DNA of 64,000 nt from Nageia nagi (taxonomy: Eukaryota; Pinophyta), in contig JBITNC010000001.1 of the NCBI GenBank assembly GCA_050084985.1, positions 108,996,001 through 109,060,000 on the forward strand. The letters run 5' to 3'. A program made the translations under genes and the position numbers. Every line of letters starts with the position of its first letter. Position 1 is the stretch's first letter. The notes beneath the pieces were generated by a model. That model searched no databases. It saw only the letters and a program-made list of their open reading frames with translations, and was not told where the DNA came from. Below, piece by piece: positions 45,753-57,459 of this stretch.

Positions 45753-46420
45753 AGATAACTTGGGACCTCAAATCAAGATGATTCAAAAGACAAAGTTATT
45801 CGTATCATCAAGTTATACATGTAAAAGCTTTAAAATTCTAAATTTAAAGACTTTAAGAGATCAAAAGAACCATCCAATTATTTCTATGATGGCCAAAATT
45901 AATTTTCAAAACTATAAAAAGTTACAAAGTGGCATTTTGCAGATTGCACCATTTCTACCTTGGTCATCATCTTGCTATGGAATTTGGACCACATATTTTT
46001 GGTGTATAGTACTATATATGATTTAAATTTCATCTTCTCAATCAACACCATTTGCTTGCAATGTGACTTGCATGGAGCCAATTTCACCCTAATTTTTGAC
46101 TATTCAAAAATCCATAAGTGTGCCCAAAAAAGAACCAACAAGAATTTTGACCATTCTAATGCTACACACAAATTTGTTATCAATCAAACAACTTATCCAA
46201 GCCATGTATAGTTTTTTTCCACCTTTCATTTGCATTTTAGCCCTCTTGACAACTTTTGGTACCTCATGACAACTTTTGGTCCCTTTATTATTTTTTGTGT
46301 ACAAAAACTTTGCAAATCTTATCAATGTTATTTCTTTGATACATGTAACCATGTGAACCATATGCTTACTGATCTCATCATGTTGATAATAATGACAACA
46401 CCATTGCATCGTACTCAACA
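45753..46420 (-). repeat. Second, partial copy of the E 5' LTR end
   Basis: Homologous to 44195-44860, about 90% by eye, shifted by 1560 bp. Together with 46421-47290 it forms the second unit of a tandem duplication. Confidence 0.85.
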
Positions 46421-47290
46421 TAAACGTCATCCCTTCCATTGATATCTACTAAAATATCTTTAGATGAATGATCTTACATAAGGTGATAAATATTCTAATG
46501 AATTACTAAAAACACCTTCATGGGGTTTAGATAAAGAAATAAGATGTGGTTCTATAGAACTTGTATAAATCACAAGTATTTGATTAGGAACTTTTCCTAA
46601 TGGTACTAATTTTCCCACTACACTAGGAGACTCCATAGGTCTTCCCATGTCTTGAGCAAAGCGAATCCTAAAGATAACAACATCAATTCCATATTCTCCT
46701 ATACCATAATCTAGTAGTTTTATTATTACTGGGTAGATGTTAGATGACACATCATCTTCTTGGTAGTCATAAACTTTTAATGATGTATTTATAGAGATGG
46801 AATTTTTGATGAGGAGGCTTTGTTTAATTCATCTAATTTATGCATGCTTTCCTTTAAAATATGTCTTTCTTGTGGTGTGGAATCTATCTTTAATTATGAC
46901 TTATCATTGATATTTCATTGAATTTTGGATTATTCTTGATTGATGACATGTTTTTCTTTTGAGGTACTCAAAGAAGAGTTATTTTAACCCACCCCAGAAA
47001 TCCATGGTCCTTCTTTTGGTATTGGTGTTGTAAAGTAGTGAGTAGAAGGTAAATGTTCACTATTACAATATGAATATGGTTTTTCATTTCCATGAACATA
47101 ATATACTACACTATTATGAAATATTTCAAATAGTTGTGATATGTGGAGGGTACACATTAATAGGAAAATAAAGTAACTTCTAGTAATATGACAAACTTTT
47201 TAAATAAATAATTCTATTATTTCAAGATAAACTATAAGGTCCAAAATTCAAATTTATAGCTAGCCTAAATATTACATCATTTACTCCTTC
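46421..47290 (-). pseudogene. Element D spacer and protease region, second copy
   Basis: Duplicate of 44861-45752 at a 1560-bp offset, about 92% identical in the part I compared by eye. 46750-46460 reads YGIGEYGIDVVIFRIRFAQD, then MGRPMESPSVVGKLVPLGKV. A deletion of about 20 bp relative to the first copy lies near 47045. After about 47290 the similarity to the first copy stops. Confidence 0.82.
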
Positions 47291-48099
47291 CCTCCAAACA
47301 TTTATAGATAAATTATACAATACGTACACCCACCATATATAGAAAAACTACAAAAGAAAAAAATTAATTAAATAATTTCTTTCTTTTCTAGATACTATGT
47401 GCAAAAGTAAATTTTTTTTTAAATAAACAATTTCATTTAACTTAAAAAGAACCTCAAATAAAATTCACCTAAAACAAATACAAGGTGGAGTACTATCTCA
47501 TGGCTTATATATATATATATATTTGTGTCTGTGTTTGTGTGTGAGGTGGAGTACTATCTAATGGCTAAAATAAAATTATTTATTTACACACATGACTACT
47601 AAAGACAATATTTTTCCATTATAGATACCTTAATTTACATAAGGATAATTTATATAATAAGGAAACCCACCGTATATAGACAAACTATAAAAATATATTT
47701 TATTTAAATAATTTCCTCCTTTTTCTAGATACAAACAAAATAAGTTCACATGTATTCTTTAAATTAAATAATTCCCCTTTCAAATAAACCATAATGTTCA
47801 TAGATAAAATTCAAAATTTAAATTAAATATTTTAGTACTAGTGGCTAAAATATGAGAAGAGCACCTAGAATTGTAATTGGAAAAATAATACTTCATGGAT
47901 CTCAAGGCCAAGATTGGAGAAGAGGGGATGAGTGTGTATTTTTTTTTAAAGGAGCCCTTACGTATTTATAGCCAAAGGTTGGTATAGTCCTTCCAAAAAT
48001 TTAACTATAGTTCCACCTAAATATTTTTATTTATGAGGGATATGAAGGATTATTATTTTATGGTGGAATTTGATAAATTTTGTTTGAAATTCATGAATC
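47291..48099. other. AT-rich non-coding spacer
   Basis: No domain in any frame. It includes a TA run at about 47509-47522 followed by TTTGTGTCTGTGTTTGTGTG, and a short repeat GGTGGAGTACTATCT at 47482 and 47544. Nothing else recognised. Confidence 0.6.
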
Positions 48100-48475
48100 C
48101 TAAAAAATATTTTGCACACCTCATTCTAGATACCAAAATGTATGGTAATAGCCTATCAATTATTTTGCATACCTAATGTAAAATACCTAAATGTATGGAC
48201 ATAGTACCTCCATCTTCCACACCTAATGTAAAATACTAAAATAATCCCTTAGTTATTTTGCACACCTAATGCAAAATACCAAAATAGTTCTCTATTTATT
48301 TTGCACACCTAATGGAAAATACAAAAATAGACCCTTATTTATTTTGCACACCTAATGCAAAATACCAAAATAGCCCCTTATTTATTTTGCACACCTAATG
48401 CAAAATACTAAAATAGTCCCTCATTTATTTACACACCTAATGCAAAATACCAAAATAGTCTCTTATCCCTTTAAA
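48100..48475. repeat. Minisatellite, about 43-bp unit
   Basis: Eight or so tandem copies of a unit built on TTGCACACCTAATGCAAAAT followed by ACCAAAATAGTCCCTTATTT. The left copies are more divergent (ATGTATGG insertions), the right copies near-identical. Unit length counted by hand at 43-44 bp. Confidence 0.88.
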
Positions 48476-48920
48476 TTTATCTTCACCTAACACTAGAATT
48501 TATTGCATGTAAAAATAAAATTCTCTAGTGAATATTTAAATTTAAATATCTAGAATATTCCCTTGCAACATTCAAAAATAGTTAACTAATAATTTTTAAG
48601 CAATCATTCTTGAAAATTAATTATTTTTTTTTAATAAAATATTAAATAATATAAAAAAAATTCATTTATATATAAAATATATTTATTAAAATTAATATAT
48701 TCAATTTCATATTAAAATTTGAACAAAATCAAAATAGTTGGCCAAATGTTTATGATCAGATAGATGACATGATATTTTGGCTCCCCACCCCCACCCCTTG
48801 GCTGCCATTATAGTTACACCTCTCAACATAACTAATTTTCTAAGGAAATAAAAAATGTACATCAAATATTTTAACACACAAGTTTTCTTAAAGAGATCAC
48901 CCATCCTGCAAGGTAAATTT
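48476..48920. other. AT-rich non-coding spacer
   Basis: Mostly A/T (long AT tracts at 48540-48720) with a C-rich patch CCCCACCCCCACCCC at 48783-48797. No coding evidence. Confidence 0.55.
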
Positions 48921-49291
48921 TGTTAGTGCATACATAGACATCCTACATATCATAGGGATTGAATATCATGCATAATAATTATGAGATACATATATATGAT
49001 TTAATAAGATCCATGTGGGCTGTTAGTGAATCAACACCAATCATATCCTCACTCTTACAAATTTATTCCCATAACCAACCCATCTTTGGTCCCCTGGGAT
49101 CTCCAACCTGACTCTTATGCGGAGTCAACCTGTAACCTATGTCATAATAACCTCAAATTCAACATCAAAATAACATAATATTATATTTAATCATTCAATA
49201 TTAATCATATTATAACACAAATATTCTCAATCATATTCAAATTCCTAAAGGTATTCAAGTCATAATAAGTGTAATTGGGTGGGTCGTTACG
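48921..49291 (-). repeat. LTR of chromovirus-like element F, first copy
   Basis: Right end GGTGGGTCGTTACG; the minus strand starts with a CGTAACGACCC form of TGTAACGACCC, preceded by the purine run AAGGGGGGTATTA. Homologous to 50896-51237. The left boundary at TGTTAGTGCA is provisional. Confidence 0.65.
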
Positions 49292-50895
49292 TAATACCCC
49301 CCTTAAAAAGGAACATAGTTTTTTGTATTCTTTAATACAAATAATATAGTCCATTAATATTTTACATAATCACTCAAATAAATATGAAAATTATATTCTT
49401 ATGATATATTCATCATCCCAAGTGGAAGAAGATTTGGAGTACTTGCCCCATTGTACCAAGCATTCATTTATCTTCTAACTTCTTAATTTCCTAGTCCTAA
49501 AAGCCAAGATTTTAATAAGGAGAACTTCAATAGCATGAGGGTTCAATAGCTACAAGTTAGAGAAATCCAACACATAAGAAGGGTTAGAAACATACTTTCT
49601 CAACAATGTGACATTAAATACATCATGTATTTTTGACAAAACTTGGTGCCAAGGTAAGTTTGTAGGTAATTGAAATTTCTTTTTCAACTATTTCAAAAGG
49701 ATGAACAAATCAGGGATCCAATATGGTATACTTTATGGCATTTTTCATGGTCAAACTTGTAATAATACTTTATCATATATAATAAATTATTGATGAGTTC
49801 TCTTAAGGTCAACATAACTCTTTTGATGATCAGTATCTTTCTTGAGCTTTTGTTGTATGGACTTAAGTTGCTCCTCCATTTTCTTTAATATTTTGAGTTA
49901 TATCATCATCCAATCCTTCTAATTATCCTAATATAAAAGATTTTTTCATCTCCTTCCATAAAGAGCTTCAAAGAGGGCCATTCCCAAAGATAAATGGTAT
50001 CCATTATTAGAGGAAAACTCAACTAAATAGAGGTATTCCTCCTATTTAGTCTTTTATTCTATTTAGTACATTCTGAGTATATCCTTAAGAACTATGTTCA
50101 CATGTTCATTCTATCCATTTATCTTTGAATGATATGCTAAAATTATGTTTAATTTTATTCCCAATGCTTTGTGTGCTAATTTCCAAAAGATGGATATGAA
50201 CTTTTAATCTTTAGCTAACATGATCACCTCTAGAAATCCATGCAATATGAAGATCTCATGAGAAAATTTATTTACTACAATAGGGGCATTATCAGTGGTA
50301 CTTATAGGTATAAAATATACTACCTTGGTCAATATGTCAAATGCTACTAAAATTGGGTCACGATGAATTTTGGTTTTCAATAAACCAATAATAAAATCCA
50401 TTGAAATTACCTTCCATTTTTATGTAGTAATATCATGTGGATATAAATATCCACCTATATGCTAATGTTATGCTTTTACCTTCTAAAATTCTAAACATCT
50501 AGCCATAGATTCTGCTATGGCTCTCTTCATACCATCCTAATAAAACTTTTATTTCAAATCCAATCTTATTTTTGTAACTCTAGGATGTGATGCATAAGGG
50601 GTTTGATGGGCTTCTTACATGATCAAATTCCTTAAATCACCCTTCTTTAAGATGATTAATATATCCTTAAAATTAAGGAATCCATCACTTCCAATAAAAT
50701 CTTGGGATGATCGAGAACCTTTCCCTATCAATTCTTGAATAGATTCATAATATAGATCTTCTTATTATAGAACTTTTAGTTGATCAAACAAATCAAATTG
50801 ACTCCTTTTGATGGAATTGACATGTCATTGATGATTTAGGGCATCTTCCACCTTATTCTCTTTCCCCTTAATGTATTCAATTCCAAATTCATACT
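49292..50895 (-). pseudogene. Element F integrase, first copy
   Basis: 50401-50204 reads MDFIIGLLKTKIHRDPILVA, then FDILTKVVYFIPISTTDNAP and EIFILHGFLEVIM, the integrase core of chromovirus-type Ty3/gypsy with the first aspartate (VAFDILTK). The plus text at 49410-49700 matches the C-terminal end (HDVF, LRKY and WEDE regions) of the second copy. Heavily frameshifted. It is a duplicate of 51238-52840 at an offset of about 1945 bp and stops abruptly at 50895, where the second LTR begins. Confidence 0.78.
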
Positions 50896-51237
50896 CAACT
50901 ATCAATGAATATCATGTATAATAATTATGATATGAATCTATATGATTTAAGAAGATCCCTATGGGTTGTTAGTGAATGAATTCCATTCATTTCATTTATC
51001 TTACCAATCCATTCCCATAACCAACTCATGTTTTCTCCCTTGAGATTGCCAACCTAAATCCTATGTTGAGTTAAATTGTAACATGTTTCATAATAATATT
51101 GAATCTATCATCAAATTGATAGAATATTGCATATAACTATTCACTATTAGCCATCTCATAACATAAATAATCTCAATCACATTCAAATTATTGAAGTTAT
51201 TTAGGTTATAATAAGTGCAATTAGGTGGGTTGTTACA
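50896..51237 (-). repeat. LTR of chromovirus-like element F, second copy (left-truncated)
   Basis: Starts within the LTR at GAATATCATG and ends GGTTGTTACA. Homologous to 48955-49291. The minus strand starts TGTAACAACCCACC, preceded by the purine-rich TTTAAAGGGTGGTAGTA. Confidence 0.72.
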
Positions 51238-52740
51238 TACTACCACCCTTTAAAAGGAACATAATACTTTGTATTCTTAAATAAAAATAATAGAATTCAA
51301 TAATATTTTACATAATAATTCAAAATAATATAAAAATTATCTTCTCATGATAGATTCATCTTCCCAAGTTGAAGAATATTTAGAGTACTTATCCTATTGG
51401 AACAAACATTGATTTATCTCATGACATCTTAATTTCTTAGTCCTAAAAGATAAAATTTTAATAGGGAGAACTTCAATACATTGAGATTCCAACATCTACA
51501 ATTCAAAAATATCCAACACATGAGAAGGATTAGCAACATACTTTCTCAATAATGAGGCATGAAAGACATCATGCAATTTTGATAAACTTGGTGGCAAGGT
51601 AAGTTTGTAGGAAATTGAACTCTCCTTTTCAACTATTTCAAAAGTACCAATAAATTGAGAATCCAATTTGGTATATTTTATGGCATTTTCCATGGATCAA
51701 ACTCATAAAAATACTTTATCACCCATATAAAATTCTTAATAAGTTCTCTTAAGGTCAACATAACTATTTTGATGATCAGTAGCTTTCTTTAGCTTCCTTT
51801 TTATGGACATGAGTTGTTCCTTCATTTTATTTAACATTTTAGATTGGATCATCACCCAATCCCCCCAATTATCCCAAGATAAAGGAGTTATACATCTCCT
51901 TATATAAAGAGCTTTAAAGGGGGCCATTCCTAAATATGAATGGTACCCATTAATATAGGTAAAATTACCTAAATAGAGGTAGTCCTCCTATGTATTATTT
52001 TGTTCCATGTAGTGTATTTTGAGAATATCCTTAAGAAATATATTCACATGTTCATTTTGTTCATCTATCTTTGGATGATATGCTAAAATCATGTTTAATT
52101 TTTTTCCCAATGCTTTGTGTAATTATTTCCAAAAGATAAAAGTAAACTTTGAATCTCTATTTGAGATTATCTCTGGAAATCGATGCAATCTAAAGATCTC
52201 ATGGGGAAATTTATTTGCTATAGTAGGGGCATCATCAATGGTAGTTTTAGGAATAAAATGTGTTACATTGATCAATTTATAACTCACTACTAAAATTGAG
52301 TCATGTTAGAACCTGGTTTGTGATAAAACATTAATAAAATCCATCAAAATTACCTACCATTTCTATGTAGGAATATCATGTGGATACAAATATCCACTTG
52401 GATGTTGATGCTCTTCTTTTACCTTTTGAAATTGTATACATCTAGCCATAAATTTTGTTATGTATCTTTTCATATAATCCCAATAAAGTTTCTATTTCAA
52501 ATCTTCTCTCATTTTTACACCTCCAAGGCATAAGGGTGTTAATTGGCTTCTTGCATGATCAAATTTCTTAAATCACCCTTTTTTGGGATGATCAATATAT
52601 CCTTAAAATCAAGGACTCCATTATTTTTAACAAAATATTAGAATGATGGGGTACCTTTCTCTATCAATTCCTAAATAGATTTATAATATGGATTTTCTTG
52701 ATGTAGAACTTTTACTTGTAAAAAAAATCAAATTGACTCC
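51238..52740 (-). pseudogene. Element F integrase, second copy, with chromodomain-like tail
   Basis: 51693-51496 reads YTKLDSQFIGTFEIVEKESS, then YKLTLPPSLSKLHDVFHASL and LRKYVANPSHVLDIFEL, the highly diagnostic C-terminal integrase motif of chromoviruses. It is followed by VLPIKILSFRTKKLRCHEIN and YSKYSSTWEDESIMR, which resemble the Q(V)W-x-N(H)xxxxATWE tail regarded as a degenerate chromodomain. 51927-51736 covers the PFKALYIRRCITPLSW segment. The catalytic core lies about 52380-52000 in several frames. Not functional. Confidence 0.84.
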
Positions 52741-53200
52741 TTATCATGGCATTGACATGTCATCAAATACTTAGGGCATATACCACTTGTTCTCTTTTCC
52801 CTTAATGTATTCAATTCTAAAGTCATAATTAGCTAAGAACTTCATCCAATGCCTTTGCATGGAATTTAAATCTAATTGACTGAATAATATTTCAAAATTT
52901 GATGATCTATTTCAAGTTTGAAGGGTTTTTTCAAAATATAGTGTCTTCACATATTAATTGCATGGACTATAGCTAGAAACTCAAGATTATGATTTGCATA
53001 ATTCATCTCATAAGTTCTCAATTTCTTATATTCATATGTTATTGGTTTTTCATTCTATGACAACACACCATCCAAACCTTCCATTGAAGCATCTATGCAT
53101 ATTGAGAAATTATTGTGTGGATTAGGGATGGTGAGTACAAGTGCTATGGTAAGCCATTCTTTTAGGATAGTAAAAGCTTTATCATATTTTTTTCTCCACT
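52741..53200 (-). pseudogene. Element F RNase H
   Basis: The minus strand reads PNPHNNFSICIDASMEGLDG, then LRTYEMNYANHNLEFLAIVH and FRIEYIKGKENKW, a complete but broken Ty3/gypsy RNase H. There is no second RNase H after it, in agreement with a chromovirus and unlike A, B and D. Confidence 0.86.
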
Positions 53201-54000
53201 TGAATACTTTATTCTTTTTCTGAAGGCTACTAATGGGATTTGATATTTTTGAGAAGTCCTTGATAAATCTTTGATAATATCTAACTAACCCCATAAAACT
53301 TCTTACCTTAGTCACATTTGTGGGAACATGCAAACTCATTATTGATTCCACTTTCTTAGGATCAAATGAGATTTGATTTATAAAAATGATATGGCCAAAA
53401 TATTAAATTTGTGAGACATAAAATTTAACATTTTGACAACTTTCCATATAATTGATTTTTCCTTAACACTTCTATAGACATTCTCAAGTGATGGTTATGC
53501 TCCTCCTCAAATATTGAATGTATGAGAATGTCATCAAGAAATACCAACATAAACTTATTGAGATACTTTTCTTTACAATATTCATCAAATTCATGAAGGT
53601 TATACCTAGGGTATTAGTTAACTTAAAGGTTAGTACCATAAAATTATAATTACTATACCTAGTTTTGAAAGTTATCTTATGAGTATCTAAACTCTTAATC
53701 CTCAATTGGTGGTATCTTGATATTAAATCTACCTTTGAAAAGATAGTATCATCATTAATATGATCAAATAAATCATCAATTGTAGGTAATGGATACCTAT
53801 TTTTGATGGTGACTTTATTTAGCATACTATAATCAATGCAAAATCTTAAGGTACCATCATTATTCTTTACAAATAACACTGAAGCTCCCCATGGTGATAC
53901 ACTAGGTTTTATGAACCTCTTTTTGAGATCATATGATTGTACTTTCAACTCTTTCATCTCAATGGTATTCATTCTATATGGAATTTTAGAAATTGTCTTC
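53201..54000 (-). pseudogene. Element F reverse transcriptase
   Basis: 53972-53484 reads [20 protein letters not shown], then [50 protein letters not shown] and [20 protein letters not shown], chromovirus RT motifs in order. The palm box lies near 53530-53560 after a frameshift. The connection at 53351-53200 reads VTKVRSFMGLVRYYQRFIKD. Stops and one frameshift break it. Confidence 0.9.
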
Positions 54001-54420
54001 CCTCTAGATACGAAGTTTATTGAGAAATTAAATTCTTATTTTGGGGAAATCCTGGTAGGTCATCAAGGAATACATCTTTATAAAGGATACTTATTTAGTA
54101 GCTCTACATCCTTATATTTTTTCTCAACCTATTTAACCTTGATTGCATATATCATCTCCCTTTTTCTTATGCTTATTTTTACTTGCATGTTGTGATCAAA
54201 TAAGGCCCAAAATGTCCTTGATCATTGTAGACCCTATGTCAAGTTTGAGACTTATTAATGGATTCTACCCATATTTCATGAAATTCAATTAAATATTTAT
54301 GAGACACTAACTAATCCATACCCAAAATTATATCATAATATGCTAATTGAACCACATACAAACCCCAAATAATAGATCCCTTAGGTAATTCTATTTCAAC
54401 ATCCCTAAAACACTATCTAA
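54001..54420 (-). pseudogene. Element F protease end and RT start
   Basis: The minus strand reads VEIELPKGSIIWGLYVVQLA and YYDIILGMD, then LVSHKYLIEF, and farther on [27 protein letters not shown] and VFxDDLPGxP are typical motifs around the protease C-terminus and the start of RT in chromoviruses. The protease active-site part is not seen. Confidence 0.78.
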
Positions 54421-55358
54421 TAGGGTGCTTTTTCCAAACCCAAACTTAACTTTCCATTCATTTTTTAAACATATTTAGTGTTTTAAGCATGTATTTAAGA
54501 AAATTAAACTATTTATAAAATCAAAATATTAAAATACTTATACTTTACCATGGTTTTTCAAGGGAATTATTGGTTCACTAGGTTGTGTTGTCCTCATGGA
54601 AATAATACTTCCATATTCCTTTGGTAACTTGAACTCAATGGGACACTAAATCCTAGAATAATCATTATTATAGATCCAATATACCTTATTTGGACCTTTT
54701 TTAGATTCTTCCTTCGATTGGTTTTGAGTTATTTTCTCCTCTTTACCATTCATGTTCTAGTTGTTTCTAACTTTGATTATAACTAAGGATTTAACCTTTC
54801 TTTCCTTAGACAACCCCTTTATTCTTTTACTTAATCCATACCTTACTATTCTTTGTGTTATTATCATCATTTCATGTTCAATCCTAGTAATAATTTTTCT
54901 ATTTTCTTTAATAATCCTTGATTTTTCTATAAGTAATCTATTTTACTACTACATAATTTTTCAATTTTGGAGGGTATTAATAATCTCTTATTATCTTGCT
55001 ACTTGTTATTCCAACTTTTGGATGGCTTCCTTACCATTATTATTCTTTGTGGAATGAATTGCAAAATTATCAATTTCATTTTTATTAATATCCCTTCTAC
55101 TATCATTCCTTATGTTCTTATTCCTTACATTATGACCTCTAACACTGCTTTCATTTTCCCTTGTATTACCATTCATAGGGAGACCATTCCTTGCACCTTG
55201 TTGCAGGTTGCCAAAAGCTCTTATTATGTATCTTGGGAGTTCCATAGTATGAATCCACATAATGGTGTTATCATTAGGCTAAATTATACTCATATTCACC
55301 TCCAAAAATCTTACAACAAAAGAGTCATGGACCATAAGCTCAAAGGTTTGAACTTGGT
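54421..55358 (-). pseudogene. Element F gag remnant, internally deleted
   Basis: Between the primer-binding site and the protease end are only about 0.9 kb of weak reading (55260-55006: RGHNVRNKNIRNDSRRDINK, basic and Asn-rich). The Retrotrans_gag core and CCHC knuckle expected for a chromovirus are missing, so a large deletion through gag and the protease start is inferred. Confidence 0.6.
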
Positions 55359-55370
55359 GGTCTAATACTA
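55359..55370 (-). other. Primer-binding site candidate of element F (initiator-Met tRNA type)
   Basis: The minus strand reads TAGTATTAGACC, three changes from TGGTATCAGAGC. It is next to the TG at 55373, where the inner edge of a 5' LTR would be. No convincing copy of the F LTR follows to the right, so the 5' LTR may be lost or too diverged. Confidence 0.5.
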
Positions 55371-56480
55371 ATGTAAAGTTTCATCTATTTTCCAACTTCA
55401 TAAAACCCTAAAATTTTATACCTATTTTATTTTTTTAATTTAAACACTTGAATGGTCTAGGAATGGAAAAGGTGATCCATATGAGCATGTAAACACTACT
55501 ATCTAGTCAATACCCATATGGCAAGTTTGGTCAAATTCAGATTAACCAATCATGATCAAAATCCTTCTAGAATTCACTTCACAGTACTTATCCCATTTGA
55601 AGATGCTACACCATTTCTTTACATGAACTATGCAATAAAAATTCTATTCATGGCATAGTGATTTTATTTTTAAGGCATATATCACCCAAGAAAATGCTTG
55701 TCCATAAGGTTATACATCTTCCTCTAATGGTAACCCTCTAATTCATAGGTGCAAATAGATTATCCTAGGAAATCCTCCATACTAAATAGTTAAGCATCAT
55801 CATTTATGGAACAATCATCATACTCATATTTTTTTAACTATATGTGTATAATATAAATTATGCAAATATATAATAAACATAATTAAATAAATAATCTACA
55901 ATATACAATAGACACTATATCTGATTGTAATAGATGTACATGAAAAACATGCACCTAATTTCTACACTATAGGCTTCACTTCTTTCTATGTATTTTATAG
56001 GATATATAAATGGGTGGATTGGTTGATTTCTACACATTAGAACTCTTTTGATATTGATAAAAAACTATGATAGGTGGTTATCAACTATAATAGTGTCCTT
56101 GGAGATTATTGTATTCTTTCAAAATTGCACTTTGAGTTGGCATAACATACTATCATTCTTTTATTCTTCCATTATTTTTAGAAAATTCATTCTATTCCAA
56201 CTTCTTTTCCTTTCACATATAATTTGAGTCTTTTATTAGTCTTAAGTTTGAAGAATTTTGGGTGTTGTCAACATTCAACTATTGTATATATAAGTCTTGG
56301 TCTTAGATATTTTGCCTTATAAATTTATAGTTAAAATCTAGTGGATGTTGCAATAACTCCTGGGGATAAACCTTAAGTTGTGTTAGCAATCAAAAGGGCC
56401 AGGAAGTATATGTATGGAAGAGTCATGTTTGGGGAAAATGTATCACATTTGGGTAGTATTGTATGGGAAGTGACAAGTCT
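55371..56480. other. Non-coding spacer with inverted LTR scraps
   Basis: 55855-55960 matches the beginning of the C-type LTR (plus sense, as 11475-11590: ACAATATACAATAGACACTA, then TCTGATTGTAATAGATG). 55965-56130 matches a downstream part of the same LTR (about 11865-12010) in reverse complement. The rest shows no features. Confidence 0.7.
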
Positions 56481-56700
56481 AAATATAGTATTTAGGAGTT
56501 ATTGTAAATATAATGTTTGAAAGTTATAAATAAAAATATAGGACTTGTAAATACAATGTATAGAAGTTGTTGTAAATACAATGTTTGGGAGTTATTGTAA
56601 ATACAATGTTTAGGAGTTGTTGTAAATATAATTTTTGGGAGTTATTGTAAATACAATATTTGTGAGTTGTTGTAAATATAGTGTCCAAGAGTTGTTGCCA
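56481..56700. repeat. Minisatellite, 25-bp unit
   Basis: About eight copies of units like GGAGTTATTGTAAATACAAT + GTTTA. GTTATTG and GTTGTTG versions alternate in the right half, which hints at a 50-bp higher-order unit. Confidence 0.88.
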
Positions 56701-56744
56701 AAGTAGGCCCAAGTTATGTCCAAATAATCAATAAGAGATGCTAA

Positions 56745-57030
56745 GAAGTAAATAGAGCCCACTAATTTTCAATAGTGACATCATTATTTTAGGCTAAAAT
56801 TAGTAGCTCCTAAAACAAGTAATGGTGGGTGATGATTCATGAAGATAACAAATAGAGGTCACCAATTTTCAATAATGACATCATCATTTTTGGCTAAAAT
56901 TAGTGGGTCTTAGAATAAATAATGGTAGATGAAGATTAATGAAGATACCAAATAAAGCTCACCAATTTTGAGTGACTATATCAAAACTTTTAGCCAAAAT
57001 TAGCAAGTATTAAGGAGAGCTATATCATCA
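56745..57030. repeat. Three tandem copies of a 100-bp unit
   Basis: ACTAATTTTC at 56761, ACCAATTTTC at 56861 and ACCAATTTTG at 56961, each embedded in matching sequence (AAATAGAG/AAATAAAG upstream, GACATCAT and GGCTAAAATTAG downstream). Exact 100-bp spacing. Confidence 0.88.
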
Positions 57031-57459
57031 ATAGAGCATAGAGAAAAGAAATAGAACCTGCCAAACTAAGGTGAGAGTAATGGGTAATAAGTAACACTTG
57101 GGTCCACTTGATATTAAGTGTTAGACCCCTAAGGCCTTGTTAATGTGTCAACTTCAACTTAATTCCACATAATAGTGGTAATTTATTTTTATACTAACTT
57201 GATATATTATTCACTTTCCCAATTAATCTATTCAATTAGAACTATAGTATGGATCATCAATGGTTGCATAGAAGTAGATGACTATCAATAGAGTATAATA
57301 CTAGGTCATACCTATCAAATTGTAGATGAGCACTTGGTTAATTAGCTATAATACCATCTTCAATCAACTACAAGACCAAAAAAAAGAGCAATCAACATGC
57401 AAAAAGGTTATGGATCAATGGATATAACTATTTAAAAATTACAAATTTCTAGATAGTTA
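57031..57459. other. Non-coding spacer
   Basis: AT-rich, no domain and no repeat that I recognise. Confidence 0.5.

Noticed and set aside
48100-48475. CRISPR-like array of regular repeats
   Set aside because: Units are directly contiguous with no unique spacers, no cas-like genes are present, and the context is eukaryotic. It is a minisatellite.
53836-55365. Plus-strand hydrophobic frames rich in Leu/Ile/Phe (53836-54195, 54761-55057, 54967-55365) that could look like membrane proteins
   Set aside because: They are the complement of Lys/Asn/Glu-rich coding sequence of element F, which gives Leu/Ile/Phe-rich translations by base composition alone.
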